From Halolamina sp. CBA1230 (lineage in GTDB: Archaea; Halobacteriota; Halobacteria; Halobacteriales; Haloferacaceae): 64,000 nucleotides of DNA. The notes beneath the pieces were generated by a model. It had not been told where the DNA came from, made no database searches, and worked only from the letters and a program-made list of their open reading frames with translations. This document shows, piece by piece, positions 24,266 through 33,050 of the stretch (positions are counted from its first letter, which is position 1; the number at the start of each line of letters is the position of its first letter). Both the position numbers and the translations under genes were made by a program. The stretch lies in NCBI RefSeq assembly GCF_002025255.2, contig NZ_CP054587.1, forward strand, positions 1,736,001-1,800,000. The letters run 5' to 3'.

Positions 24266-24369
24266 GAGCACTCGACACGGTGGGGTGTGAGAGGCCGAGA
24301 AGCCGACGTCGAGGTGGCAAGATGACCACTCTGCTAGCCCGACGAACACTCGACATGGTGGGGTGGGGA
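24266..24369 (+). repeat. Two direct copies of ACTCGACAYGGTGGGGTG
   Basis: The copies are at 24266-24291 and 24342-24369, 76 bases apart. They lie between the tnpB right end and the gene at 24475, in a gene-free stretch of 310 bases (24165-24474) where I see nothing else. A third copy in reverse orientation lies at 22723. They could be operator sites or iteron-like elements. Confidence 0.5.
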
Positions 24370-24474
24370 AGTCGACACCCCAACTTTCGTTCATCGACGA
24401 TCAACAGGCGCGCTGACCACTAACTACTGTCGTGGGGGACGTTTTTGCCGTCGACGGCCGAAGCGACGTCACCG

Positions 24475-25011
24475 ATGGGGCTATACGACGACCTGCTCGT
24501 GGAAGACGGCGTCGAACTCCCGAAGTTCCCCGGCACCCGGAGTCCGACCGAGATCGAGTGGCAGACAAAACAGATCGGCCGCCCGGCGATGCAGCAGTAC
24601 AAACTCACGTCGACAGGTCGGTTACTGCGTCGCGAACGAGAGTACCGCGAGAAAACTACCGAGGAGAAACAGGAGGAGGCCACCGAGCAGGGGTTCGACT
24701 CCTGGGAAGCGTACGTCTCGTTCTGCGAGGATGCGGACGCCCACGACCTCCTCGAGCGAGGGATCGGCGTCGCCGCCCCAGACGAGCAGACCGTCGACGA
24801 AGCGTTCTGGCTCGACCACAATATGCACGGCTCGTTCGAGTTTCACGGGACATCCGACGAGGTCGAAGACGGGCTTTACTGGTCGTACGAGGCGCGGTTC
24901 ACGCGTGGTGACCTCGACGCCATCCTCTTCCTCGGTGGACGGAATGGCGCTGGCCCGGACGACTACAAACCGGATGAACCAGCGACAGACAGCGACTACT
25001 CAGCCGAGTAG
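24475..25011 (+). CDS. Conserved hypothetical protein of the MGxYD type
   Basis: The product has 178 residues from the ATG at 24475. The order of motifs, MGLYDDLL at the start, then EWQTKQIG, YKLTSTGRLLRRE, HGSFEFHG, YWSYEARFTRGDLDAI, is that of a widespread family of uncharacterised bacterial and phage proteins (MGMFDxxxC...FQTK...GRL...HG). The function of that family is unknown to me. The segment between residues 60 and 110 is acidic and helical. The 3' end overlaps the convergent gene by 16 bases. Confidence 0.6.
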   Translation: MGLYDDLLVEDGVELPKFPGTRSPTEIEWQTKQIGRPAMQQYKLTSTGRLLRREREYREKTTEEKQEEATEQGFDSWEAYVSFCEDADAHDLLERGIGVAAPDEQTVDEAFWLDHNMHGSFEFHGTSDEVEDGLYWSYEARFTRGDLDAILFLGGRNGAGPDDYKPDEPATDSDYSAE

Positions 25012-25277
25012 ATTATGATATAGTCGGATGTGATACGCAGTGGGTATCCCCATACTTTTGTTCGCACTTCCAGCTGTGGATTCTCCCACGTTAAGTTCGA
25101 AACTGCAGAGAAGTCAATGAACTTCCTCATCGGGCCATCTTGGTCCGCCAAGTTCTGATCAGCTTGCTTAAACGCCGATAGTAAATCATCCTCAAATAAT
25201 GCATCGTCGTGTCTTTCAAAAGTGACGAGTTTCTGTTCCTCCGAGAGGGCGAGAGAGTCCGATGGTTTATCCGGCAT
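24996..25277 (-). CDS. Hypothetical protein
   Basis: The protein has 93 residues from the ATG at 25277 (MPDKPSDSLALSEEQKLVTF); an ATG at 25313 would add 12 hydrophobic residues. It has a helical N-terminal half and strands near the end (QLEVRTKVWGYPLRI). No domain is recognised. Lower GC than its neighbours suggests recent transfer. It is convergent with the MGxYD-type gene. Confidence 0.5.
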   Translation of the reverse strand: MPDKPSDSLALSEEQKLVTFERHDDALFEDDLLSAFKQADQNLADQDGPMRKFIDFSAVSNLTWENPQLEVRTKVWGYPLRITSDYIIIYSAE

Positions 25278-25373
25278 TACGGAGACACCTATAATGTATC
25301 CATTGACAGTCAATAAATAATGAGTGTTACGAAATAACGGGTGAACGATGATGCCTAGGTCGTTGCACTGTAT

Positions 25374-25560
25374 CTACTGCTCTCGGAGTTCGCTGAGCAC
25401 CCCGCACTCCAGAACGGGTACCTCACTATTGCCGAGTAATGCAGCCTCTTCCATCATGCTGATCGACGATCCGACGAGGACGAACGTCGCGGCTGAACCG
25501 TCGAGTTCGTGATCGAACATCGCTTGCAGCACCGAATACTTTGGAGAATCGTACTTCAGA
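25374..25560 (-). pseudogene. Fragment of an archaeal AAA ATPase gene
   Basis: On the minus strand one frame reads SPKYSVLQAMFDHELDG and then FVLVGSSISMMEEAALLGNS before diverging and stopping at 25374. GSSISMMEE...LLGNSPLYGR is the sensor region of the archaeal ATPase family (PF01637). The P-loop part and the C-terminal domain are absent. It is a scar left by rearrangement. Confidence 0.75.
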
Positions 25561-25612
25561 GTTTGATACTTTAGAGTATTTTCTGAGACTCGGCTTCTCG
25601 TACTCGGGTCCA

Positions 25613-25740
25613 GTAGGAAGACGAGTTCGGAACCGACGCCGACCCGACGGACATCGAGAATCCCCTCAAAGCATTACGTTCACGATACGATGGCCGACTC
25701 CTCAAAGCTCCACAAAGTGATGGGCTGCGAACCGCAAAGA
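25613..25740 (+). pseudogene. 3' fragment of an NDP-sugar epimerase gene, copy 3
   Basis: EFGTDADPTDIENPLK is followed, after a frameshift near 25665, by VHDTMADSSKLHKVMGCEPQ. It is the same gene end as copies 1 and 2, but damaged and without the zinc-finger gene behind it. Beyond it, 25741-25896 has no feature that I can name. Confidence 0.7.
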
Positions 25741-25896
25741 ATCGGTTCCTGTCTATCGATTCGCGGTTCGAATATTCGGATGTGGGTTTCGATTGCAGAA
25801 GGGTGTCAGAACAAAGAACACATTCCCCAATGAATTATTGAAGTAGTAACCATTTAGATGGCTGGAGTTAATATGGAGGAGACAAATTCCTAACCA

Positions 25897-26046
25897 GTGC
25901 GTCTCCTCGACCGCCTCAGCGAGGTCGTCGACGACGAGCCCACAACGGTGTGGGAATGTCGACGCTGCGGCGAAACGCTCGCAGCGGACACGGAGGCATG
26001 TCCCAACTGCGGCGCCAGCGAGATCACCTGTTACCGATTCAGCTAG
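25897..26046 (+). CDS. 49-residue zinc-ribbon protein
   Basis: The frame runs from a GTG at 25897 to TAG at 26046: (M)RLLDRLSEVVDDEPTTVWE, then CRRCGETL and CPNCGASEITCYRFS. The two CxxC pairs form a zinc ribbon of the kind common in haloarchaeal small proteins. The upstream sequence GGAGGAGAC near 25876 could serve as a ribosome site. The function is unknown. Confidence 0.6.
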   Translation: MRLLDRLSEVVDDEPTTVWECRRCGETLAADTEACPNCGASEITCYRFS

Positions 26047-26063
26047 GCAATCGATGGCATCCT

Positions 26064-26083
26064 CCTCGCCGTGAACGGCGAGG
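26064..26083. repeat. Orphan hairpin resembling an IS200/IS605-type end
   Basis: CCTCGCCG and CGGCGAGG form a perfect 8-bp stem with a TGAA loop. Haloarchaeal IS1341-type elements end in such hairpins, but no tnpB adjoins this one, so it is probably a leftover end. Confidence 0.45.
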
Positions 26084-26225
26084 CCTCCCGTACCGCATTT
26101 GGGATAGCGTTGCGCACGCCGGGCAAGCTTATCGAGGAGTCCGAACGCGTTCGAGTCCGCTGAGGCACGTTCACACGCGAATTCTTCGAAAACACTATTG
26201 GTTTTGGAAACAACATGTCTCGAAT

Positions 26226-26450
26226 ATGGGTCCCCGTGAAGAACTCAAAGTGAAGGTCCAGCGTCGCACGGACAGCATCGTCGACGCTGCGGCCGACGGC
26301 ACGGCAGCCGTCTGTCTCCGTGACCCGGACTACACCGTCGAGGAGTACGAGTCACTCGATATCGTCGAGCAGATCGAGCAAGCGTGCCCCGAAGACATCG
26401 AGATGCGTGTGTACGTCACCGTGCGCCCGGGCGGCGTCGGCGTCGCCTGA
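26226..26450 (+). CDS. Small acidic hypothetical protein
   Basis: The product has 74 residues from the ATG at 26226 (MGPREELKVKVQRRTDSIVD). It has a helical front followed by strands (MRVYVTVRPGGVGVA). The composition and acidic centre (DPDYTVEEYESLDIVEQIEQ) fit a real haloarchaeal gene. No family is recognised. An A-rich stretch upstream (near 26195) may hold its promoter. Confidence 0.55.
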   Translation: MGPREELKVKVQRRTDSIVDAAADGTAAVCLRDPDYTVEEYESLDIVEQIEQACPEDIEMRVYVTVRPGGVGVA

Positions 26451-26515
26451 ATCAGCGACAGATGGGACCGATTATGCCAACGAGAGGGGAGAGAAAGCCG
26501 CTGCCACGGTGAACC

Positions 26516-27860
26516 GCCTCGGGGTCAAGCCCCGAGGCTTCCCGATTCAACGACGCGACTTGCAGGAACCGACGGAGACTGCCCTCCGTCGGTTTCCACA
26601 GCGGTCGCAGTCTCCACGGGCGTCACTTCGGCCTGTCCCAGACCTAACTCCTGAAGACCGCGAGCAAGAACATTCAGCGACGCATTTGCGTCCCTATCCG
26701 CCTCGAACCCACAACTCGGGCAACTGTGTTCCCGCACCCACAACGGCTTCTCCGTCTCAACACCACACTCGGCGCACTCTTTCGTCGTGCCACGCGGGTT
26801 CACTTGGACGACGTGCGTGCCGTACAGGTCGCCTTTGTATTCCAGCATCTCGATGAATCCGCGCCACGCAGCATCCTGCTTGTTCCGCGCATTCCCGCGC
26901 TGTTGAAGCATACCAGAGACGTTCAAATCCTCCACGAACACGGCGTCATACTCTTTGACGAGCCACGTCGTGAGTTTGTGCTGGAAATCCTCAACCTTCC
27001 GCTTGATCCTTCGCTTGACCGTGGCAACCTCACGCCGTTGTTCCTCCCAGTTGTTGCTCCCGTGTTCTTTCCGGGAGAGATTGCGCTGTTCCCGACGCAG
27101 GCGGTCGTACTCGTCAGAGAGGTCGAGCCAGTCCACGCTGTCGCCATCGCTCGTGTAGATGTAGTTCTGGATACCGAGATCGATGCCAACGCAATCCTCG
27201 GCATCCAAGTCATCTACGTCGGATTTCTCGGGGAGCATGGCGTCTTCGACTTCGAGGCCGAACGTGACGTACCACTCACCAGTCATCTCCTTCTTCAGAG
27301 TGACCTCTTTGATGGTGGCGTTGCTGGGGATTTCTCGGTGGTAGCGGATGGGGATGTCACCGATTTTGGAGAGCCAGAGGGTCGCATGTCGGCCACTCGT
27401 GTTTTTGAGTTCGAAGCCGGACTGCGAGTACGTCATGCTCTGGTACTCTCGCGGTGCCTTCCACTTGATCCACCCAACCTTGTGTCCGTTCTGCTTCTTC
27501 TCTTTGAGGGTGGAGAGGTTGTCGTAGAACCGTTCGACGGTTTTCTGCAACGCCTTCGAGTGGACTTCTTTGAAGACGGGCCACTCCGTTTTCCACTCGG
27601 TGAGGCGTTTCTGGTGTTGGTACGCCGAGCCGATGTTGTCCTCGTCGGTGTTGAGGGCGTTGTATTCGTGGCGGGTGTGGTTGTAGGCTTGGCGGTGGAT
27701 GTCGATGTGGCGTTCCACTTCCGCAGCCACACCTGTTCGGTCAGGGTAGGCGCGGAAGCGGTAGTCGTACCACATCGCTGTACCTCGATTATCGGTGTGT
27801 TTCGACTTAGTGGTTTGGTTGACGAGTTGTCGGCTTCATCCACGGGGTCAAGCCCCGTGG
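26516..27860 (-). mobile_element. IS1341-type element (tnpB only) bounded by matching hairpins
   Basis: The right-end hairpin is at 26516-26538 (GCCTCGGGG/CCCCGAGGC) and the left-end hairpin at 27840-27860 (CCACGGGG/CCCCGTGG). Both have the loop TCAAG on the plus strand. The tnpB stop codon lies inside the right hairpin, as is usual for these elements. No tnpA is present, so movement would need a transposase in trans. Confidence 0.75.
26525..27775 (-). CDS. tnpB: TnpB, RNA-guided endonuclease of an IS1341-type element
   Basis: The protein has 416 residues. The start reads MWYDYRFRAYPDRTGVAAEV, a typical TnpB N-terminus. Catalytic residues are all present: D199 (VGIDLGIQN), E282 (AVFVEDLNVSG) and D362 (FEADRDANASLN). 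The zinc ribbon uses C334, C337, C352 and C355. It belongs to a different TnpB subfamily from the one at 22890, so the two were acquired separately. The guide RNA is expected to end at the right hairpin. Confidence 0.9.
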   Translation of the reverse strand: MWYDYRFRAYPDRTGVAAEVERHIDIHRQAYNHTRHEYNALNTDEDNIGSAYQHQKRLTEWKTEWPVFKEVHSKALQKTVERFYDNLSTLKEKKQNGHKVGWIKWKAPREYQSMTYSQSGFELKNTSGRHATLWLSKIGDIPIRYHREIPSNATIKEVTLKKEMTGEWYVTFGLEVEDAMLPEKSDVDDLDAEDCVGIDLGIQNYIYTSDGDSVDWLDLSDEYDRLRREQRNLSRKEHGSNNWEEQRREVATVKRRIKRKVEDFQHKLTTWLVKEYDAVFVEDLNVSGMLQQRGNARNKQDAAWRGFIEMLEYKGDLYGTHVVQVNPRGTTKECAECGVETEKPLWVREHSCPSCGFEADRDANASLNVLARGLQELGLGQAEVTPVETATAVETDGGQSPSVPASRVVESGSLGA

Positions 27861-28030
27861 CATTCGCCTCGACAGCCTGTAAAAGTGAATGGACATCCAC
27901 TCTGCAGCGGCTTTCAGGGGGAGCGGATTCGCTGACCGCTTATCCGTGTCAGCGTGGAAACCGCTGACAAGAGACACATATGAACCAGTACATTTTATAG
28001 TTTCGATGAGTGGGTCCGTTATTTTACTCA

Positions 28031-29479
28031 TCACCGCCGTGTCCGATTCCCCCGCGTGTCGATCTCCTCGACCCACGGCGGCGCTTCCGGCCGCTCGACA
28101 TCCGACTCGACGCGGTATCGGACCGTCATCCCGCTTCCCGGCCCCGTCAGCGCGTCCCACCACGTCTCGGCGTCCACGACCGTCGCCTCGACGTCGGCGT
28201 GCAGCACGCGACCGTCGTCGGGGGCGACGAGCACCTCCCCGTTCGTCGTGCGGACCCACGTCGCCCGTCGATCACCGAGCAGGCCGTACGCGCGTGTCAC
28301 CCAGCCCGGCTCGGCGGCGTAGCGGACCACCTCCCGACCGTCGAAGCGGGTCGTGCCGCGCCGCTCGTACGGCACCTGTGCGAGCATCGACAGCGGGACG
28401 TCGGTGCCGAAGACAGTGCCGGCATTCACGCCGTCCCGGTCGGCGGTGTACACCGTCCGCGTGGCGTCGACCGCGCGGACGAACTCCTCGCTGTCCCGGT
28501 AGGCGTCCCGGAAGCTCCGGTAGTCGGCGGCGTTCATCCAGGTCTGGCGGGTGAAGCTCCCGTTGCGCTCGTAGCGGACGATCGTGGTCCGGCCGTCCGG
28601 GCCGCCGTAGCTCCACCGGATGAGCGTCACGGACGGGTCGCCGGGCACGAACGTCCGGGTGCCCGTGATCGAGTACGTCTCCCCGTCGACGGTCGTGTGC
28701 AGGCGGGCGACGACGCGGTAGGAGTCGTCGACCGGGAACGTCGTGTCCGCCGCCTCGAACGGGAGTTCGCTGGGGGTCTGGGGCGCTGGCTCGTGGACGA
28801 ACAGCCCCCACCATCCGCCCGCCGACACGACGAGGACGAGGACCACGGCAGCAACCACGCGCCAGTCCCGGGCCATCGCCGTGATACCCTCGCGATCACG
28901 TGGAACCGTTTCGCCGAGCGAGCGGACCAGCGATCGGACCGACGCGGGGATCACCGGCGGCGGCTCGTCCTCGGCGTCGTCATTCGTCTCCGGATCGGCT
29001 CCCTCGGCCGACGCCTCCTCGTCAGTCCCCGATTCGTCGACGGCGGCTGGCTCCCCAGTCGACATCTCCTCGGCGGACGCCAGTTCGTCGTCGGCACTCG
29101 TCCCGGCGTTCCCGGACTGCGAGTCCTCGATCAGATCGGACCAGTCGTCGTCGATCGGTCGGCCGAAGTGATCCTCGAAGAGGGCTGCCGCACGATCGCG
29201 GTCGAGACCGTAGAGGAGCATCTCGTGGAGCGCACCGGCCCCGATAGCGTCGGCGTCGGATCCCACCGACGCTGCAACCACGAGACGGCCGTCGTCGGGC
29301 GGCGCCGTCCCGCGGTCCTCGACCGGGAGCAGCACCTCGTCGCCGACGATCAGGCGGTCGCCGTCCCGCTGGACCTCGTTTCCCTGGGCCCGCCAGAGAT
29401 CCGCGACGAAGGCGGTGAACGTCGACCGCGAGCAGTCGGCAAGTAGCGCACGGAACGCCCGTTCGGGGATCGCCGCCAT
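28031..29479 (-). CDS. Haloarchaeal protein with one membrane segment and an N-terminal Mrr-like region
   Basis: The protein has 482 residues. Residues 1-75 resemble the compact domain seen in haloarchaeal restriction-like proteins (FTAFVADLWRAQGNEVQRDG...). Residues 115-180 are an acidic, low-complexity linker. One membrane helix spans about 206-228 (VVAAVVLVLVVSAGGWWGLF). The remaining 250 residues are an exported beta-rich domain. The first apparent gene of the core block, it is separated from the island by 170 bases. The function is unknown. Confidence 0.6.
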   Translation of the reverse strand: MAAIPERAFRALLADCSRSTFTAFVADLWRAQGNEVQRDGDRLIVGDEVLLPVEDRGTAPPDDGRLVVAASVGSDADAIGAGALHEMLLYGLDRDRAAALFEDHFGRPIDDDWSDLIEDSQSGNAGTSADDELASAEEMSTGEPAAVDESGTDEEASAEGADPETNDDAEDEPPPVIPASVRSLVRSLGETVPRDREGITAMARDWRVVAAVVLVLVVSAGGWWGLFVHEPAPQTPSELPFEAADTTFPVDDSYRVVARLHTTVDGETYSITGTRTFVPGDPSVTLIRWSYGGPDGRTTIVRYERNGSFTRQTWMNAADYRSFRDAYRDSEEFVRAVDATRTVYTADRDGVNAGTVFGTDVPLSMLAQVPYERRGTTRFDGREVVRYAAEPGWVTRAYGLLGDRRATWVRTTNGEVLVAPDDGRVLHADVEATVVDAETWWDALTGPGSGMTVRYRVESDVERPEAPPWVEEIDTRGNRTRR

Positions 29480-29710
29480 GGGCCGCTCTCAGGCTCCCTC
29501 CCGAGCGCTGGCGGGCGGATCCGACGCGCACGGGCGGCACACACACCGGCGCGAGTCGACAGCACCGTCGGCGACCCACCGTGCCGGCGCTGTGCCTCGT
29601 CCGTTTGCCGGGGTGACACCCCCAACGTGGGCGCGATGTCGACCGTCCATAGCGACGATGTTGCGTACAGCCAACAAAAACGCTACCGCCGCCCGCAGGG
29701 TGGCCGGTAC

Positions 29711-30805
29711 TCAGAACACGGAGGGGGTCCCCTCGACGACGCGTACCGAGACGCGTTCGCCGCGTTCGACGCCGCCCTCACGCCCCTGAACGACGACCTG
29801 GACGTCGTCGAGATCGCCGTCGGGATCGACGAGGTAGTTGGTCTGGTCCCCCTGGAAGTACCGCTCGACGACCTTGCCGTCGATGTCGCCGACGCCGTCT
29901 GTGAAGTCGAAATCCTCCGGCCGGACCGAGACGGTCACGTCGCCGGACTTCCCGGCAGCGGGGACCGTGAACCCATCGCTGCCGCCGACCTGGACGACGG
30001 TTTCGCCGTCCCGCTCGACCGTCTCCCCGTCGAACAGGTTGGTGTCCCCGATGAAGTCCGCGACGAACTCGGTCGCGGGCTTTCGGTAGATCTCCTCGGG
30101 CGCGCCGATCTGCTCGATGTGGCCGTCCTTCATCACCGCGATGCGGTCGCTCAGCGTCATCGCGACCTCCTGGTTGTGCGTCACGTAGAAGAACGATCCC
30201 TGGGTCTTCTCGTGGATCGTCCGGAGTTCGACCTGCATCTGTTTGCGGAGCTTCCGGTCGAGGCTGGCCAGCGGCTCGTCCAGCAGCAGCATCGACGGCT
30301 CGTTGACCAGCGCCCGTGCCAGCGCGACACGCTGCTGCTGGCCACCGGACAGCTCCGTCGGGTTGCGCTCCTCGAACCCCCCGAGGTCGACCAGTTCGAG
30401 GTACTCCGAGATGCGCTCGTCCTTCGTCGACCCCTCGACGCCGGCCTTGTTCAGCCCGTAGCCGACGTTCTCGGCGACGGTCATATGCGGGAACAGCGCC
30501 AGGTGCTGGAACACGAGGTTGGTGTCGCGGGCGTTCGGGGGAACGCCGGAGACGTCCGTATCGTCGATGTAGACGGTCCCCTCGGTCGGCGTCTCGAACC
30601 CGCTGATCATCCGCAGCGTCGTGGTCTTCCCACAGCCGGACGGTCCGACGAGCGAGAAGAACTCGCCCCGGCGGATATCGAAGTCGAGACCGTCGACGGC
30701 CGTGAGGTCGCCGTACTCCTTTCGAACCCCGTCGAGTTCGACAAGCGCCTCGCCAGGGGATCCGTCCGGTTCGGTCACCGCCTCCTGGTCTGCGGCCATG
30801 CCCAT
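29711..30805 (-). CDS. potA: ABC importer ATPase, spermidine/putrescine type
   Basis: The product has 364 residues from an ATG at 30805 (a second ATG lies two codons on). Walker A is GPSGCGKTT (about 54-62), the signature LSGGQQQRVALARAL and Walker B LLLDEPLASLD. The C-terminal TOBE domain (about 290-360) binds regulator or substrate. Similarity is to PotA/FbpC-type importers. It is divergent from potD, and the 180-base gap between them holds the control region. With potD, potB and potC it forms one importer, most likely for polyamines or related cations. Confidence 0.85.
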   Translation of the reverse strand: MGMAADQEAVTEPDGSPGEALVELDGVRKEYGDLTAVDGLDFDIRRGEFFSLVGPSGCGKTTTLRMISGFETPTEGTVYIDDTDVSGVPPNARDTNLVFQHLALFPHMTVAENVGYGLNKAGVEGSTKDERISEYLELVDLGGFEERNPTELSGGQQQRVALARALVNEPSMLLLDEPLASLDRKLRKQMQVELRTIHEKTQGSFFYVTHNQEVAMTLSDRIAVMKDGHIEQIGAPEEIYRKPATEFVADFIGDTNLFDGETVERDGETVVQVGGSDGFTVPAAGKSGDVTVSVRPEDFDFTDGVGDIDGKVVERYFQGDQTNYLVDPDGDLDDVQVVVQGREGGVERGERVSVRVVEGTPSVF

Positions 30806-30951
30806 GCTTAGCAGGACCCGTGGTTAAGAACCTAGCGCTGTGTCAGCACGACACACTCCTGCTCGGCTGGAAGGGTGGTAGGGCCGCGCTTCCGGGTGAA
30901 TCACAGCCGAGGGCGGATAGTTGATCGTGCGACAGTATACCAAATAGACAG

Positions 30952-30964
30952 TAGTTTTATTCGG
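30952..30964 (+). promoter_or_regulatory. Candidate TATA promoter of potD
   Basis: AGTTTTATTCG lies 25-35 bases before the ATG at 30988, the normal spacing for a leaderless haloarchaeal message. The sequence ATACCAAATAGACAG just upstream might belong to the divergent potA promoter. Confidence 0.5.
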
Positions 30965-30987
30965 GACGATTCGTAAGGCGCCAAACG

Positions 30988-32124
30988 ATGGCACACGACA
31001 AGAGTGACCATACCAACCGAACTGGCACCGACGGTCGGACGGTCGACCGTCGGACCTACCTGGCGGCGGCGGGTGCCGCCGGGCTCACCGCGACCGCTGG
31101 CTGTATCGGTCCGCTCGGCGGGAGCGGCGGCGGCGGCCCGCTGAACATCATCGTCTGGAACGACTACACCGAGGTGCAGGACCAACTCGAGGAGGAAGTT
31201 GGCCGGACCATCAACATGACCGCCATGACGAGTTCCACGAAGATGTTCAGCAAGTGGAACGCCGGCGGGGCCGATCAGTTCGACATGGCGCTCCCGAACA
31301 ACAACCTGGTGAACAAGTTCTACCAGGCGGACCTCCTCCAGAGCATCAGCACCGACGCGATCGGCAACTGGGGGGACATGTACGAGAAGTTCCGGAACCT
31401 GTCGAACCAGCAGTTCCAGTACGACGGGTCGATGTACGGCGTCCCGATCCGGTTCGGCTGGTACGGCATCTCCTACGACAAGGAGCAGGTGCCCGAATCC
31501 GGCCGGCAGACGACCGAGACACTGTGGAACGACGAGTACGAGGGGAAGATCGCGGTCTACGACAACCACTTCAAGGCGCTCGGGATGGCGGCACTGCACC
31601 TCGGGTTCCATGACGCTTTCGAGGGCGAAACGGTGTCGCTGTCTGACTCCCAACTCGAGGAGTGCAAGCAGGCACTCATCGATCAGAAGCCGTTGCTGTT
31701 CGGCTACCTCGCCGGCAACCCCTCGTGGGTGAAGGCGTACAAGCAGGAGAACGTGTACGCGGGCTGGAGCGGCCGCAACGAGATCGTCCAACTCCAGCAG
31801 GACGGCGTCTCCCGTGCGGGGACGACCGTCGCCGAGGAGGGCGGCCTCGCGTGGTACGAGGCGGCCATCATCTCCCAACAGTCCGAGAACAAGGAAGCCG
31901 TGCAGGACCTCATCAACGCCATGCTCGACCCCGAGATCGGGGCCCAGCTGGCGGAGGCCGGGGGGGCACCGACTACCGTCCCCGGCATCGAGGAGCATCT
32001 CACCGAGGAGCAGCAGAACATGTTCATGGTCGACCCCTCGCGGATGGAGAGCCTGATCCCGTTCAAGCCAATGGAGGACGAGCAGGCCTGGATCTCCGCG
32101 TGGGAGGAAGTCAAGGACGCCTGA
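30988..32124 (+). CDS. potD: Extracellular solute-binding lipoprotein, spermidine/putrescine type
   Basis: The product has 378 residues. A twin-arginine signal (DRRTYLAAAGAAGLTATAGC) ends at the lipobox cysteine near residue 39. The mature part opens with LNIIVWNDYTEVQDQ, the usual start of PotD-like binding proteins, and contains YGVPIRFGWYGISYDKEQV and TLWNDEYEGKIAVYDN, which line the ligand cleft. It delivers substrate to PotBC. The substrate is inferred from the family; other small cations or amino compounds are possible. Confidence 0.85.
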   Translation: MAHDKSDHTNRTGTDGRTVDRRTYLAAAGAAGLTATAGCIGPLGGSGGGGPLNIIVWNDYTEVQDQLEEEVGRTINMTAMTSSTKMFSKWNAGGADQFDMALPNNNLVNKFYQADLLQSISTDAIGNWGDMYEKFRNLSNQQFQYDGSMYGVPIRFGWYGISYDKEQVPESGRQTTETLWNDEYEGKIAVYDNHFKALGMAALHLGFHDAFEGETVSLSDSQLEECKQALIDQKPLLFGYLAGNPSWVKAYKQENVYAGWSGRNEIVQLQQDGVSRAGTTVAEEGGLAWYEAAIISQQSENKEAVQDLINAMLDPEIGAQLAEAGGAPTTVPGIEEHLTEEQQNMFMVDPSRMESLIPFKPMEDEQAWISAWEEVKDA

Positions 32125-32137
32125 GTCAGATCGACTC

Positions 32138-33049
32138 ATGAGCGTTCTCTCTATCGTCGATCGGGAGACGCGGGAGCGGCTCATGTCGCGGCTCCGCTCG
32201 GAGAAGCGGAAGCTCGCAGTCACGACTGGGCCGAGCCTCCTGTGGCTCGCGCTGTTCCTGCTGGCCCCGGTCGCGCTGATGACGGCGCTGAGCTTCGCCC
32301 GCGTGAACCCGACGACGTTTCAGGTGATCTGGGAGCCGAACCTCGAGTCGTACCGCGCGCTGTTCCAGGGGGGGACGTTCACGTCGATCGTCCTGCTCTC
32401 CTTCAAGATCGCGGTCGTCACCACGATCATCACCATGGCGCTGGCGTTCCCCGTCGCCTACGCGCTGGTGACGCGGCTCGAACGGAGCTTCGGGGTGGTG
32501 ATCTTCCTCGTGCTGCTGCCGTTCTTCACCATGTACATCGTCCGTGCGTACTCGTGGCTGCTGCTGTTCGGCGACGGGGGGATCCTCAACACCGTGTTCC
32601 GACGACTGGGGCTCCTCGGGACGACCAACCTGTTCCCCTACGGCGAGGCCGCGGTCGTCGTGGGGCTCGTGCACGCGTACTTCCCGTACATGCTGCTGTC
32701 GCTGTACGCGAGCCTCGACGGGGTCGACTTCGCGCTGGTCGAGGCGGCGCGTGATCTCGGCGCCAGCCGCGTCGAGACGTTCGTCGACGTCATCTTCCCG
32801 CTCGTGCTGCCGGGGATGATCGCCGGGTCGCTGTTCGTGTTCGTCCCCAGCCTCGGGGCGTTCATCACGCCGCGGTTCCTCGGCCAGGGGAAGATCCTGA
32901 TGCTCGGGATGTACATCGAACAGCGCGTCGGCGCGCTGTACCAGGTCGACTACGCGAGCGCCGCGAGCATGATCATCGTGCTCACGATCCTGATCCTGTT
33001 CGGGCTGAGCTTCAGGTACATCGACATCGAGGATCTGGGGGGGGTCTGA
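32138..33049 (+). CDS. potB: ABC importer permease, PotB type
   Basis: The protein has 303 residues and six predicted membrane segments. The cytoplasmic EAA loop reads EAARDLGASRVETFVDVIFP (about 205-224). It has the N-terminal charged extension usual for PotB. It lies 13 bases after potD and one base before potC, so the three form an operon. Confidence 0.85.
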   Translation: MSVLSIVDRETRERLMSRLRSEKRKLAVTTGPSLLWLALFLLAPVALMTALSFARVNPTTFQVIWEPNLESYRALFQGGTFTSIVLLSFKIAVVTTIITMALAFPVAYALVTRLERSFGVVIFLVLLPFFTMYIVRAYSWLLLFGDGGILNTVFRRLGLLGTTNLFPYGEAAVVVGLVHAYFPYMLLSLYASLDGVDFALVEAARDLGASRVETFVDVIFPLVLPGMIAGSLFVFVPSLGAFITPRFLGQGKILMLGMYIEQRVGALYQVDYASAASMIIVLTILILFGLSFRYIDIEDLGGV

Positions 33050-33050
33050 G

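Noticed and set aside
24266-24369. Origin recognition boxes
   Set aside because: The repeats end in GGGGTG, but the rest does not match known haloarchaeal ORB sequences and no orc1/cdc6 gene is nearby.
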